64,000 bases of DNA from Roseibium album (lineage in GTDB: Bacteria; Pseudomonadota; Alphaproteobacteria; Rhizobiales; Stappiaceae). The notes beneath the pieces are model-generated. The model was not told where the DNA came from. It did no database searches and saw only the letters and a list, made by a program, of their open reading frames with translations. Shown here one piece after another: positions 1-9,486 of this stretch. Position 1 is the stretch's first letter; each line of letters starts with the position of its first letter. The stretch is taken from the NCBI RefSeq assembly GCF_001404515.1, contig NZ_CXWE01000006.1, positions 1 to 64,000 of the forward strand. The letters are read 5' to 3'. Made by a program: the position numbers and the translations under genes.

Positions 1-366
1 TCTTCGGGCTGTCCCAGCCTACATCAGATCGGACAACGGGCCGGAATTCGTTGCTCAAGCCGTCAGGGACTGGATCAACGCTGTGGGTGCCAAGACCGCG
101 TACATCGAACCTGGTTCGCCATGGGAAAACGGATACTGCGAGAGCTTCAACGCCCGTTTCCGAGATGAACTGCTTGACGGAGAAACCTTCTACAGCCTGA
201 AGGAAGCGCAAATCCTGATTGAACAATGGAGGAAACACTACAATACCAAGCGTCCACACAGCGCCTTGGGATACCGACCACCGGCACCGGAGACCATCAT
301 CCAGATGGACCGCAGCCCAGTCATGCACTAACAATCAAAACGGACCACTCAAGTGGGGCTGATCAG
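1..366 (+). mobile_element. Right end of an IS3-family insertion sequence
   Basis: The transposase stops at 331. It is followed at about 342-365 by the sequence ggaccactcaagtggggctg with a short continuation, which resembles the terminal inverted repeats of IS3-family elements lying just after orfB. The exact outer boundary and the target duplication cannot be fixed because the left end is outside the window. Confidence 0.6.
2..331 (+). CDS. IS3-family transposase OrfB, 3' part (partial at window edge)
   Basis: The reading frame is open from base 2, so the 5' part of the gene lies outside the window. The first residues include IRSDNGPEF, the second catalytic Asp block of DDE integrase-core (rve) transposases. 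They are followed by SPWENGYCESFNARFRDE, which carries the catalytic Glu region, and by the usual IS3 C-terminus (HYNTKRPHSALGYRPP). The product would be the OrfB half of an OrfAB transposase that catalyses copy-out/paste-in transposition. The visible part is not interrupted. The subgroup cannot be decided from this fragment. Confidence 0.93.
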   Translation, partial: LRAVPAYIRSDNGPEFVAQAVRDWINAVGAKTAYIEPGSPWENGYCESFNARFRDELLDGETFYSLKEAQILIEQWRKHYNTKRPHSALGYRPPAPETIIQMDRSPVMH

Positions 367-580
367 CATTGTGCGGGCTAAATGCTTTGATTTTTGGTGC
401 AATCTGGCGAACAAAGACGCTCAGACACCCAGTTTACGTTTGTTGGGATACGTAAGTAGTACAATGAACAGTTCGGCCCTCCAAGATCATTGGTGCCGAT
501 AGCGTCGAATAACTGGAACGAGCCCAACGTGAAGACTTGAAACATCCTTGGTTTCGACAGATCATCGATGAAAAAGCTAG

Positions 581-1963
581 CTATAGCCTGCCCCGTCGCT
601 TCAACGCATCGTCAAACTTGAGCATACGAAGCGCGTTAGGGCTCTTGAGTTTGTGAGCGATCACATGGGATTTCACCCTTTCAACCGGTCCTCCCATAAA
701 GCTTTTAGCGACGTATTTGACGATTCCGATCACTGCCGCAGGTGTAGTGAAGTATCCGCTGACTGTTTCGAGCAATGGTAACATATCAAGCCCCATAACC
801 GAGTAGCGGGCATGATCTGACCCCCGATCGAAATTGTCGATCAACCTGTTCACTTGCTTTGCCCGCTCTCTGTACTCTTGTACAAGTTCTTCAATGTTTT
901 CTACCAATACGGAGATGCCCTCTTTGGTAGAGATCTTTTCCTGCTCCTGTAGTATGGCGTACAGACTCTCAATTCCCGCGTTGATTTTGTTTTTGAGGAG
1001 TTTCGTTTCGTTGTTCGACAAGAATTCGATCAAAGCGTTCGCATCTCGATCCTGAAAGGTCTCCACTTCGAAAGCGCCAGTAATCCTCCGAAAAACCCAT
1101 TCCCACATCTCCTTGTCATTTGGTGAGAGCTTGGGTGCAGCACTCGATTTCACATCACCACCTCGCGGCGCTGTTGCGTCGACGGTTTCTTCCATTGGGG
1201 CAAACGCGAAAATGCCTCCAAGGGAGGCGGTTATCTCCGAAAAGGCTAGCCATTTGGTAAAGCTCACGAATTTTAGGAACTCAGGGAGTTTTTCCGTATC
1301 CGACTTAATAGCCTCAAGTCGATCCATAGTATTTTGATAGATGATTGGATCGAATGCGTTGAAGTATGAAATATTGCTTGCTAACTGGGCTGCGTTCCCT
1401 CGCGAAAATGGCACTGCCTCAAATGCTGTTCCCTTTCGGACAACAGCTGGCAATCCTTCGAACCTCAATAAATCCTCGAAAACTTCCGCTTGCATTACGT
1501 CAAATCGATCGACTTTTGACCTCAAAAAGGCATTGATCCTTGCTTTGTGGAAGTAAGAGCGAGCAATTAGGTCATCTAAATCGCTTCGTCTGCTCCCGGT
1601 TAGCTGTACATCGGTCCATTCTTTCGGGTCGGATCCATACAGCACTGGGATGACCAAGCCTGCTTTGACGAACGGTCTGATTCCACCGAAAGTCATTCCA
1701 GTTCGGGAGATGAACATGTCTTCCGATTCAGGTCGAAGGTCTATGACGGGGGTGTCTCCATACGGCAACACATCAAAGAGCCTGTAGCCGAATGGCAGAT
1801 TGGTCGGTCGATTGATCCCCGCCTTCTTCAACTCGGGCCAGAATTCCTTCACTCCAATTCGATTGGTATAGGACCTGATCGATTTTGGGACCGAATCCAC
1901 GATACCTTGGATTGTGTCTGTCTCATCCTGTATGCGCTCGGTAAACTGTCCGGAAAAGTCCAT
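581..1963 (-). CDS. Hypothetical protein, 460 aa, no recognised family
   Basis: This long open frame has codon use like a real gene and begins MDFSGQFTERIQDETD. I do not recognise a family. No signal peptide is visible. There is a weakly hydrophobic segment around residues 245-257 (ITASLGGIFAF). A charged, probably coiled-coil stretch lies around residues 340-385 (EQEKISTKEGISVLVENIEE, then EYRERAKQVNRLIDNF), and a basic C-terminus follows. It stands alone between an IS end and a non-coding gap, so it may be cargo of the accessory region. No function is proposed. Confidence 0.6.
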   Translation of the reverse strand: MDFSGQFTERIQDETDTIQGIVDSVPKSIRSYTNRIGVKEFWPELKKAGINRPTNLPFGYRLFDVLPYGDTPVIDLRPESEDMFISRTGMTFGGIRPFVKAGLVIPVLYGSDPKEWTDVQLTGSRRSDLDDLIARSYFHKARINAFLRSKVDRFDVMQAEVFEDLLRFEGLPAVVRKGTAFEAVPFSRGNAAQLASNISYFNAFDPIIYQNTMDRLEAIKSDTEKLPEFLKFVSFTKWLAFSEITASLGGIFAFAPMEETVDATAPRGGDVKSSAAPKLSPNDKEMWEWVFRRITGAFEVETFQDRDANALIEFLSNNETKLLKNKINAGIESLYAILQEQEKISTKEGISVLVENIEELVQEYRERAKQVNRLIDNFDRGSDHARYSVMGLDMLPLLETVSGYFTTPAAVIGIVKYVAKSFMGGPVERVKSHVIAHKLKSPNALRMLKFDDALKRRGRL

Positions 1964-2452
1964 CGCGAGCCTCTATTGTGAAAAACGATTGTTTAAACAC
2001 GTTGAACCCTAACACAAATTGACAACCAATGGTGCGTGAACATCGAGCTGTGTGCCAACCGCAGCTGAAAGGCGGCTTTGTCCGCAATGCTGAAGTTTGA
2101 ACCCGTAACGGTGAAGTTCCGCTCTTCACCCGCCTGGCGACAAAACTCAACCCTCAAGGAATTTCACCGAACGTATCTCCCGCCATAAAACCCCATCGCA
2201 CCAACTGTGACATAGGCAATCATGCTCCGAGTTTCTTTCAGGAAGACAGGTTATTCAAACGAAATCATTGCATTGTCGAGAGCCGACCCCGAATTAAGCA
2301 CAGCAACAACCCGTTGCTGATCCCAAACGCCGACCTAGATGCCGTGACAGCGAAATCGGGAGCCTTTATGCGAGACTCAAGTGGATTGAAAACGCATAAA
2401 ATAGCGTTCCTGTCCTGTCTGGAACGGAATCATCAGGATAGACACCTCAAGA
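1964..2452. other. Gap of about 490 bp with no supported gene
   Basis: This lies between the starts of two divergent genes and must hold their promoters. Short ORFs here are low-complexity or shadow-like and have no ribosome-binding site. I see no tRNA, repeat or strong hairpin. Confidence 0.5.
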
Positions 2453-2944
2453 GTGCGAGTGGATGCCAACTTGAAACATAATATCGCTTTTGCCCGATTG
2501 TCGGAAATTGAGCCAGCCGAGATTGCGGCTCACATGTCTGACCCCAGGGTCGCGGAACACATGCCGCTTTTGACATTTGCATGGGACGACGCGGCTGTGA
2601 GGAAATTCGTTGCCCAAAAGGAAGAATGCTGGAATCGTGATGGGCTCGGTCACTGGGCGATCTTGTCCGATGGCCGGTATGTCGGGTGGGGTGGTTTTCA
2701 AAAAGAAGGCGACGAGTGGGACTTCGGACTGGTTTTGCGACCCGATGCCTTTGGTCTCGGAACACGCATTTCGAGAAAGGCGCTGGAATATGCGATTGCC
2801 GACGAGCGCATCCCCTTTGTAACATTTCTCTTGCCACCATCTCGAAAGAACCTGGGTGCACTCAAAAGGATTGGAGCGAAATTTCTCGGGGAGATCGAAT
2901 ACGATGGCGCCAGGTTCCTCAAGTTTCAACTTGAGACTGCATGA
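2453..2944 (+). CDS. GNAT-family N-acetyltransferase (RimJ/RimL-like)
   Basis: The 163-aa protein has the layout of the Acetyltransf_3 (RimJ/RimL-like) group. An N-terminal part (RLSEIEPAEIAAHMSDPRVA) precedes strand segments with HWAILSDGRYVGWGGFQ. The acetyl-CoA-binding region is DFGLVLRPDAFGLGTRISRK, matching the usual G-x-G loop followed by a helix. The protein ends with the typical NLGALKRIGAKFLGE helix. Such enzymes transfer acetyl groups from acetyl-CoA to amines of proteins or small molecules; the substrate is unknown. It is a single-gene unit in the accessory region. Confidence 0.82.
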   Translation: MRVDANLKHNIAFARLSEIEPAEIAAHMSDPRVAEHMPLLTFAWDDAAVRKFVAQKEECWNRDGLGHWAILSDGRYVGWGGFQKEGDEWDFGLVLRPDAFGLGTRISRKALEYAIADERIPFVTFLLPPSRKNLGALKRIGAKFLGEIEYDGARFLKFQLETA

Positions 2945-3207
2945 AAGCTTCGTCCGCACTGCTGAAACGGGTGTCAATAAACTGCAAGGTTTGCGTTCAG
3001 GAATGATAACGTCCGGTCGCGGGGGCCGTTTGAGGACCTAAACAAAATATCCTGTAAATTACTTCCATAGATCAAAAATTTCTGCGAAATCTGTCGAGAT
3101 ATGAAATTGCATAACGCCACCTCTTATGCCTGCCGTTGTCTGTAGGGAAATCATATACAAATATACGCTACCTTCAGGTGAATAGTATTGAACAATAAAA
3201 TCTGAAA

Positions 3208-3534
3208 TTAAGTTAGATCGCTCATTTTTCCAAGATATCTACAAGCTTGAAATCCCTTTGGAAAATATTTCTCGAGAGGACTTAGAAATGCTTGCCTTTT
3301 CTCGGCCGGAATAGGGAAATTGTCTTCGACACCTAACAGAAATTCTCGATATCTTCCCTGATAAATTTGATCGACTCCACTTCGGACTTGTGGAACAACC
3401 ACTGTTTCTCCGCCTTCGCATAAGCTTTCCGCAGCTTCTATTTCAGCAAAAGGAATACATAATAAAGACAATGCTGATATAGTGAAAATTATTAAAAATC
3501 TTCTAGAGTTGAATATTTTATACTTACAATTCAT
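3208..3534 (-). CDS. Small exported hypothetical protein
   Basis: From the ATG at 3534, which has a GAGTGG-type ribosome-binding site just upstream, the protein is about 108 aa. It has a basic N-terminus, a hydrophobic core (FLIIFTISALSLLCIPFA) and a likely signal-peptidase site near AEIEAAES. The mature part has two cysteines (SLCEGG and QACRYLG), suggesting a disulfide in the periplasm. A GTG at 3543 is an alternative start. The DNA is AT-rich compared with the core genes, consistent with transfer. No family is recognised. Confidence 0.5.
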   Translation of the reverse strand: MNCKYKIFNSRRFLIIFTISALSLLCIPFAEIEAAESLCEGGETVVVPQVRSGVDQIYQGRYREFLLGVEDNFPIPAEKRQAFLSPLEKYFPKGFQACRYLGKMSDLT

Positions 3535-3962
3535 TTTGGCCACTCTGTTTTACTCAATGCCTTTGCACCATATTGACTACAACTCAATGCATTTATCGTT
3601 GCCCCTTGCTCGAATTCAAAATAACTGACCCGATAATCTGCTGTGCGGCAGAGCAAAGATAGTTTTGAAGACGGATGGAGCAGATTTCTTCATTTTATCT
3701 TTCTCTCAAACAAGAGTTTATTCGCACACAAGTGCCAAGTTTAGCAACCAAATCTTCGAACGCTCAGACTAAGTGAACTCGGCAGTAGCCTAGAGAAATT
3801 CAAAAGAATTCCCCGCTACCGTCTCTAAACCACAGTGCCGGCAGAAACCTGGTGAAATACACCAACAGAAATTCCAGATCTTCCGAAGCCGACGTAAATG
3901 CCACCTGTCCAGAATCGAAATCATATATCAGACTATGTTTCTTTAATACTTTGAATTTTTCG
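3535..3962. other. AT-rich gap; possible small frame at 3800-3988 (-)
   Basis: No confident gene. A 62-codon minus-strand frame at 3800-3988 (begins MFGENTRIDEKFKVL) overlaps the 3' end of the upstream small membrane ORF in another frame. It could be the frameshifted remainder of that gene or a chance ORF. There is no convincing ribosome-binding site. Confidence 0.3.
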
Positions 3963-4247
3963 TCAATCCTTGTATTCTCGCCAAACAACCCAATATATTG
4001 GACTACTTTTTGCTGATTTTGAATAAATCGAATCTTTTTTTAAGGAAGTCACGTACACTTGAGACAACAGAAAGCTTCCCGGTCCAGGGAAAAATGTTAT
4101 AAAAACAGCCACCACGCATGTATTAAAAACAAATTTTACAATTGACGGAATTACCGGTTGCCCACCGAAACTAAATCCAATCAAAAATATAGAGGCCAGA
4201 GAAAAAGCAAATATGCAAGAACAGAAAATACAGATCTTTTTTGTCAT
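3963..4247 (-). CDS. Small hypothetical membrane protein
   Basis: Starting at an internal ATG (4247), the frame encodes about 94 aa with two hydrophobic stretches: ICIFCSCIFAFSLASIFLIG, and FVFNTCVVAVFITFFPG before a polar tail. It looks like a two-pass membrane protein. The DNA is AT-rich and next to decayed IS elements. The frame may once have continued into the next downstream frame at 3800-3988 through a frameshift. No family is recognised and the confidence is low. Confidence 0.35.
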   Translation of the reverse strand: MTKKICIFCSCIFAFSLASIFLIGFSFGGQPVIPSIVKFVFNTCVVAVFITFFPGPGSFLLSQVYVTSLKKDSIYSKSAKSSPIYWVVWREYKD

Positions 4248-4626
4248 TTTGAAGTTTCTTTTCTTAAAACTTTTTCTTCCAAGTATTTCGGGGGCAAAAC
4301 TTCGGAACGCTGTCGACGCCAGATTCAATCTCCGAACAAGTCTGAATTAACGCCAATCTTGCCACGTGTTAAGACTTGCACAATTAGATGATCTTTCTAT
4401 TCTTTCCTACCACTGTTTTCTGACCACCTTCATCAGAGAATTGACCTTAACTTATGATGATTTGGATCAACAATGAAACTACCGGTTGGAGACCATCCAG
4501 TTGAATAATTCATTGCAACTCCGCCATGACAACACCACTAGCTGGTGCTCTTCGATGTCATTTTTTGTTTTTCCTCTTTTTGAAATTTAATAATTAGCTG
4601 AATAAATAGATAAACAACAACAACAA

Positions 4627-4794
4627 TTAGCAATCCAACCATTTTATCAACATGTCGAGACACACGTCAATGTAATTCTTACAAATAATCCACGAAAGCG
4701 CAAATGCCTCCAGTAAAATGAAGGCCAATTGCTCACCCAAATAAATAAAGATAACCTTTTTCGCTTCTTTCAAACTAGAATCCCCACGATACAC
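4627..4794 (-). pseudogene. Probable remnant of a small membrane-protein gene beside the IS5 element
   Basis: A short minus-strand frame reads VYRGDSSLKEAKKVIFIYLG and then EQLAFILLEAFALSWIICKN. This is one amphipathic and one hydrophobic helix, ending with a basic/aromatic tail and a TAA at 4627-4629. The frame remains open a little upstream of the GTG at 4794 but stops near 4825, next to the IS5-like element. It is probably the 3' part of a gene cut by that insertion. A GAGGGAG sequence just before the GTG could allow translation as a 55-aa protein. Confidence 0.35.
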
Positions 4795-4819
4795 TGCTCC
4801 CTCTAATGAAGTTAAACAC

Positions 4820-5700
4820 TTTTATTAAGTGTCACGCTAGGCTTCAGGCTCATAGCCAGTAGCAGACGGTTGCGGCGAAGCAGAGTGCTGATAGAAAGTT
4901 TCTGGCGTTTCGGTCGTATCGCGTAGCGATCCTGCGGAACTCCTTGAGCCTGCCGAACATTCTCTCAATGACGTTTCTGCCCTTGTAATGGTGTGGTGAG
5001 AACCAGTTTTTCCATCTACGAATTTTTCTCGACGGGATGTTGGGTAGAGATCCACGCGCCTCTACTGTCCGGCGGATACGATCACTGTCGTAGCCTTTGT
5101 TGCCATGCGGAACGCCGTTTTCAGGAACGAGCGGCAAGAGTGCCTCTGCTCCAGTGAAGCCCGGGACATTGGCTCCGGTGAGGTGGAAGGCGATGGGTCT
5201 GCCCCTGTTATCGCTCAGAGCGTGGATTTTGGTTCCCGGACCACCACGAGCTCTGCCCTGGGCGTGGGTTTGAGCCCCATTAGCCGCCATGAGCAACCCC
5301 CGGTGCGCCCGAACGGCTGTACTGTCCGTAGGCCGGCAGGTGACGCAAGTATCACCGAGAGACGATCATCACTTCCAGCGTGGGCCGCCGGTTTGGGACA
5401 GCGTATCGAAGATACCCGTCCAGACACCTTTCTCGGACCAGCGGACGAAGCGATTGTAGATGGTTTTCCTCGGCCCATAGACATCTGGTGCATCGAACCA
5501 GCGGCCGCCTGACTTCAGGACATGAATGATCCCGCTGATCATCGACACGGGCCTTGCCTCGCGTGTCGGTCGGCAAAAGCGACTGCAACTTTGAAAACTG
5601 CTCGTTGGTAAGACAGCAATACCCATCGGACATCGTCAAACTCCTGTTCAGGAGCTTGAATCAGGCTTCCACTGATTTGCACTGCCGTTTTATGGGTCCG
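4820..5700 (-). mobile_element. Decayed IS5-family insertion sequence (IS427-like)
   Basis: The element is recognised from its broken transposase at 4850-5639. The gene order and protein style fit the IS427 group of IS5, whose transposase is often split into two frames. I could not identify convincing terminal inverted repeats or a target duplication, so the limits are approximate. It separates the small membrane remnant on its left from the AT-rich exported-protein gene on its right. Confidence 0.6.
4850..5639 (-). pseudogene. IS5-family transposase, frameshifted
   Basis: Three frames must be joined. The first starts near 5639-5633 (MSDGYCCLTNEQFSKLQSLL). The second carries SGIIHVLKSGGRWFDAPDVY and YGPRKTIYNRFVRW. 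The third begins upstream of 5296 with DSTAVRAHRG and runs to the end. All three DDE residues are still visible in the last frame: DST, the Asp in GNKGYDSDRIR, and the Glu in RNVIERMFGRLKEFRRIATR. One break might be a natural programmed frameshift, but at least two are needed, so the gene is probably inactive. Confidence 0.8.
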
Positions 5701-5732
5701 AAGCCTAAGAAGGGAAGAGTATTTACTTTCCG

Positions 5733-6206
5733 TCATTTAGCGCAATCTTTCCTAATTTCATCAATCTTTGTTAGGATAGTGGGTTCTAAATCACCCTTCA
5801 TTAGAAGCGATAGTTCTAACTCATCATAAGAAACGACCTGAACACCATTGCATTTTATGTATTGGGTTTTTGAATTACTTAATTGCGCGCGCTTAAAAAA
5901 AGAAATACTCTTACTCGCGCTATTACTTCCATATAACTCTACACGTTTGATTTCTTCTAAAAAAATACTTTGCTCCACCCTAAATACAGCTTCTGGATGC
6001 TTACAGGAAGAATTTTGCTGTATGACTTTAATTAAACACTGATTTATCTTGACTGTATATTTTGCGTTTCCATAGGTGAATATTGACTCTTCAATCGACT
6101 TACTCAACTCTTCGAAATTATCAGAACTCTCGACCGAATTCGTTTCTTGAACCAAATACAAAACAGTCAACAAATACAAAAGTGCATTTTTTCTTCGGCG
6201 AATCAT
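5733..6206 (-). CDS. Exported hypothetical protein
   Basis: From the ATG at 6206, with AAGGGG about nine bases upstream, the protein is about 157 aa. It has a positively charged start (MIRRRKNA), a hydrophobic stretch (LLYLLTVLYLVQ) and a mature part with paired cysteines (NQCLIK and SSCKHPEAVF, then KCNGVQ). This looks like a small periplasmic protein. The DNA is AT-rich (many AAT/ATT codons), unlike core genes of this genome, so recent acquisition is likely. The gene lies between two IS remnants. No family is recognised. Confidence 0.45.
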   Translation of the reverse strand: MIRRRKNALLYLLTVLYLVQETNSVESSDNFEELSKSIEESIFTYGNAKYTVKINQCLIKVIQQNSSCKHPEAVFRVEQSIFLEEIKRVELYGSNSASKSISFFKRAQLSNSKTQYIKCNGVQVVSYDELELSLLMKGDLEPTILTKIDEIRKDCAK

Positions 6207-6409
6207 CAATAATGCCCCTTTAACGCTGCGTTGTACAAATACCCTCAAGTAAAATTAGATTTTTTAGACCTCATGCGCCATCGAAACAAAAAAATCCGGA
6301 TATCAAGCATGGTATCCAAAACGCTCCAGTTTCGAATTTTCGCACTCAAGTAATTCCACTCCAACCTATGTTTATCTACTAAATTTGAACAACAACATTC
6401 GAAACCACA

Positions 6410-7395
6410 CCTAAAGCTCATCCACTTTATGATGGTTCATATCCCGCGGCGGCAAAATAGTTTGCGCATTCTTGTGGTTTGAACTGGGCGATGAGATCGC
6501 CAACAGAGCTCCACAGGGCATCGACAGTGCGCTCCGCCTTTGCACGCAACAGCGCCTTAAGCTTCGAAAACGCCATCTCGATCGGGTTAAAGTCGGGACT
6601 GTAGGGCGGCAGATAGCGCAACTCAGCATCCGCGCATTCAATGGCCTCCCGGACACCGGCCGCCTTGTGGGCTGGCAGGTTGTCCATCACGACGATGTCG
6701 CCGGGTGAGAGAGTAGGCACGAGAGCCTGCTCGACATATGCCAGGAAAGCGGCGCCGTTCATGGCACCCTCCAGCACCATCGGAGCCGTCATGCCGGTCA
6801 GGCGCAAGGCTCCGGTGAAGGTTGTCGTTTTCCAGTGCCCATGGGGAACGCCTGCCCGGCAACGCTCTCCCTTCAGGGACCGTCCGCGCAGCCGCGCCAT
6901 CTTCGTATTCAGGCCGGTCTCGTCTATGAAGACGAGTTTAGCCGGATCAGGATCAAGCTGACTGTCGAACCAGGCCTGACGCTGCATCATCAGGCCTGGG
7001 CGCTCTTGCTCCAATGCGTGTGCGGTCTTTTTTTTGTATGTGAACCCGCGCGAGCGCAGCCATTTGCTCAACATGCTCCGGCCGATCTTTATGTCGCGCT
7101 CTTCAGCCAACCGGACAACCATCTCATCAAGCGTGATGTCCTTCTTGTCCTCGATCGGGCGACGATGAACTCTTCGTGCGGATCAAGCCGGGAAGTTGTC
7201 TTGCGTCCTGTTTTGCGGGGCGCCGTCTCGCCCTGTCCGGCACGCGCAATCCAACGGATTGCACTGGAAGCACTCACCCCAAATCGTGCCGCCGCCTGCC
7301 GTGCGGAACTGCCGTCTTGCCAGGCTCTCAAAACTCGCCCTCTACCTGTTTTTACAGCCCACTTAACGGTCAACGTGCTTGAAACGCCGACTTAA
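6410..7395 (-). mobile_element. IS630-family insertion sequence, damaged
   Basis: The element is defined by its frameshifted transposase. Near the left edge is AGCTCATCCACTTTATGATG and near the right edge, on the other strand, AGCACGTTGACCGTTAAGTG. These match only loosely, so they are weak candidates for the terminal repeats. No clear TA target duplication is visible. The right edge meets the 3' end of the small gene at 7392-7661, which suggests insertion into or beside that gene. Confidence 0.65.
6427..7373 (-). pseudogene. IS630-family transposase, frameshifted
   Basis: The N-terminal frame (7373 down to about 7160) has the helix-turn-helix SSARQAAARFGVSASSAIRW. The C-terminal frame (to 6427) begins in frame with [20 protein letters not shown] and carries the DDE residues: [19 protein letters not shown] and [16 protein letters not shown]. 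The junction near 7160 needs a frameshift. Some IS630 relatives use programmed frameshifting, so loss of function is not certain. The extreme N-terminus (before GRVLRAW) does not look like the usual start. Confidence 0.82.
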
Positions 7396-7661
7396 TCGCC
7401 ACAATCAAATTCAGAACGAAAATTGTGAATGCGGATACGCAAAGCATGAAAATTGATACTTCCGGAAAATTCGCCTTTGTAAGCTTTCCTTCCAAACTCG
7501 GCAGTAACTTCCATGTCACCGCCAGGTATGTAACCTTTTATTCCATCAAGTATTGCTGTAAAAGCCCATGGCGAAACGTACTCCGTTTTGAACTTGACAC
7601 GAAAATCTGCGCTCTCAAATTTATAATCAGTTATTTCTGAACCATAAATTGACCTTGTCAT
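7392..7661 (-). CDS. Small hypothetical protein, possibly 3'-truncated by the IS630 element
   Basis: The frame starts MTRSIYGSEITDYKFES and is about 89 aa of mostly beta-type sequence (FRVKFKTEYVSPWAFTAILD, then GDMEVTAEFGRKAYKGEFSG). It ends at the edge of the IS630 element, so the natural C-terminus may be lost. It lies downstream of the small membrane ORF at 7690-7893 on the same strand and may form a two-gene unit with it. No family is recognised. Confidence 0.35.
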   Translation of the reverse strand: MTRSIYGSEITDYKFESADFRVKFKTEYVSPWAFTAILDGIKGYIPGGDMEVTAEFGRKAYKGEFSGSINFHALRIRIHNFRSEFDCGD

Positions 7662-7689
7662 CGCGATGAATACTCCAGTAATTTGGCGA

Positions 7690-7893
7690 CTACTTGCGCC
7701 CCGTAACCAAGTGGGAAACAAGAAGATAAAGGTTCCACAACGCTGCCAAGCCGCCAACAATCAACACAAGCCCACCTGCCAGTAACTTTAATTCGCTTGG
7801 CAAGTATTCGAACGAAAGAAAGGCCAAAACAACTGAAATAAAGAGCGCGAGAAAAAAATTAAATACATAAAACACAATCAATTTTCCACCCAA
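7690..7893 (-). CDS. Small two-helix membrane protein
   Basis: The 67-aa frame has two clear hydrophobic helices (LIVFYVFNFFLALFISVVLA and LLAGGLVLIVGGLAALWNLY) and a basic end (HLVTGRK). The only start is a TTG directly after an in-frame TAA, with a poor ribosome-binding site, so the 5' end may be damaged. It might act with the small gene downstream. No family is recognised. Confidence 0.35.
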   Translation of the reverse strand: MGGKLIVFYVFNFFLALFISVVLAFLSFEYLPSELKLLAGGLVLIVGGLAALWNLYLLVSHLVTGRK

Positions 7894-8644
7894 TTACAAC
7901 ATCGCTCTCAAGATACTAGATAGCACAATGTCGCAGGAAATAGCATTCTAGTGCGTTTCGCGGGCAAGATAGTGCGCGGCCCGGTAGTCCGCCTCGGACC
8001 CATCCGCCAACCGGACCCCCATGCGGCCCGAGTTTTGCCTCTCCCTCGCCGGAGCACTGCCGGACACACGCGGCATTTCTGCCCCGTCCACCTGCGCAGC
8101 CGGTCCCCTATCGCCGGGCACTCTATCGACGCGCCCGGAGAGATCAGAATCACTTCTGTCCACCTTGCCCCATTCCCTTCGCTCAACCGCAACCGTCCCT
8201 CGCCTCGAGGCAAGGTTACCGGTCAGGACTGCCATACGGCAACCCCTGATAAGGTTAACCAAACCTTTGCAATAGTACCAAGTCACGTGCAACCGAATTT
8301 GTTCGATTTCCGGTTGAAATTCAAACTAACGCCGCGTTGTCAGGAAGGTGTGGCTACAGGCTGGTGCGTGAGGTGAAAACTGAGACTTTCGATTGACAAG
8401 TGCGCGTTTCAGTAACAAATGGCTCGAGAAGAATTAGATTGTCGCGGCGTTCCTGCAAGTCGGACGGTGGTAACTCTTTCCGCACGGGGCCGCTTTGCCA
8501 ACACGGGTTGATACCAGTGTCTCTCGCGGGAACTCCATCGACGTTTGCCGGTCAGAGCCTGGCGCAGCTTCAGGACGATGCGCAGAATCAACCGCCTCAA
8601 GACACTGTCTCGATGGCAAAAGTCAGAAAGTCATTGGGAAAAAT
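7894..8644. other. Boundary stretch of about 750 bp without a supported gene
   Basis: Two GC-rich overlapping minus-strand frames (7908-8213 and 7948-8292) and several plus-strand frames compete here. None has a good start signal or a recognisable protein. The GC content is clearly higher than in the AT-rich part to the left. It may be a decayed gene or the edge of an integrated island next to the tRNA-Pro gene. I found no duplicated piece of the tRNA in it. Confidence 0.4.
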
Positions 8645-8720
<76 letters not shown>

Positions 8721-8827
8721 ATCCGTTGATTTGTCGGGGTGTATCCGCGTTCGCCGTCGGCGTCAAGAGACGAAAACCGTGATTTCCAGAGACTTGTGAA
8801 CAGTTCCATAATCGAGCGGTTTTGAAA

Positions 8828-9301
8828 TCACTCGATGATCATCGACGGACTGGAAACCTCATTGCCGACATCCAGGCCGAGTTTTGCCGCTGTTCCAGCG
8901 TTGAGTTCCAGGACATACTTTGCCGGGTCGCCCGAGGGAACGACCTTTTCGGAAAAGGGTACCGTGTTGGCTGCAATGCTGACGATCGCGCCGTTTGCGC
9001 CTATATAGATAATGTCGAGGGGAAGCGGCGTGTTCTTCATCCAGAAATAGCGCTCGCCCTCGCTGTCGAAAATGAACAGCATGCCGTGGTCGGCCGCCAT
9101 CTCTTCCCGAAACATCAGGCCACGGGAGCGTTCGCGGTCAGTGGCGGCAATCTCTACAAGGAACCGGTGTTCGGTGTCACCGGAACGGACGGTGAGTTCC
9201 TCCTGGCGCAGCTGTTGAGGCTCATCTTGTGCAAGAGCGGTGACCGACGGACCGATGACGAGAACAACAATCAAGAACAAACGCGCAAAAGCCTGAAGCA
9301 A
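8828..9301 (-). CDS. DUF192 family exported protein
   Basis: The 157-aa protein begins with a signal peptide (LFLIVVLVIGPSVTALAQDE). The mature part is a complete DUF192 domain: FLVEIAATDRERSRGLMFRE, GMLFIFDSEGERYFWMKNTP and LPLDIIYIGANGAIVSIA, ending ELNAGTAAKLGLDVGNEV. DUF192 proteins are small envelope proteins whose biochemical role is not established. The gene follows the cold-shock gene on the same strand after about 185 bp that contain a terminator, so it probably has its own promoter. Confidence 0.92.
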   Translation of the reverse strand: MLQAFARLFLIVVLVIGPSVTALAQDEPQQLRQEELTVRSGDTEHRFLVEIAATDRERSRGLMFREEMAADHGMLFIFDSEGERYFWMKNTPLPLDIIYIGANGAIVSIAANTVPFSEKVVPSGDPAKYVLELNAGTAAKLGLDVGNEVSSPSMIIE

Positions 9302-9432
9302 AGGGACACCCTTTCCAAATCCGGTAACGGGACGACATCAAAGAAGCATCCTGCCTCTTGCCGATCAACGCACGTGAACGCGATCTGCCAACCACCCACC
9401 GGAAATACAACCGCGCGACAGGTTCGACAAAC

Positions 9433-9456
9433 AAAAAGGCCGAAACAAGTCCGGCC
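9433..9456 (-). terminator. Intrinsic terminator of the cold-shock gene
   Basis: On the minus strand GGCCGGA and TTTCGGCC form a stem around a short loop, followed directly by TTTTTG. It lies 30-55 bp after the stop codon of the cold-shock-domain gene. Confidence 0.65.
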
Positions 9457-9486
9457 GGGAGGTACGGAATAAATTTTCTGGTGAGA

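Noticed and set aside
2433-2977. Overlapping minus-strand frames opposite the GNAT gene
   Set aside because: They run antisense to a clear GNAT protein and show no domain.
7908-8292. Two overlapping GC-rich minus-strand frames that look protein-like
   Set aside because: Neither has a ribosome-binding site or a recognisable domain, and they exclude each other. Kept only as an unresolved gap.
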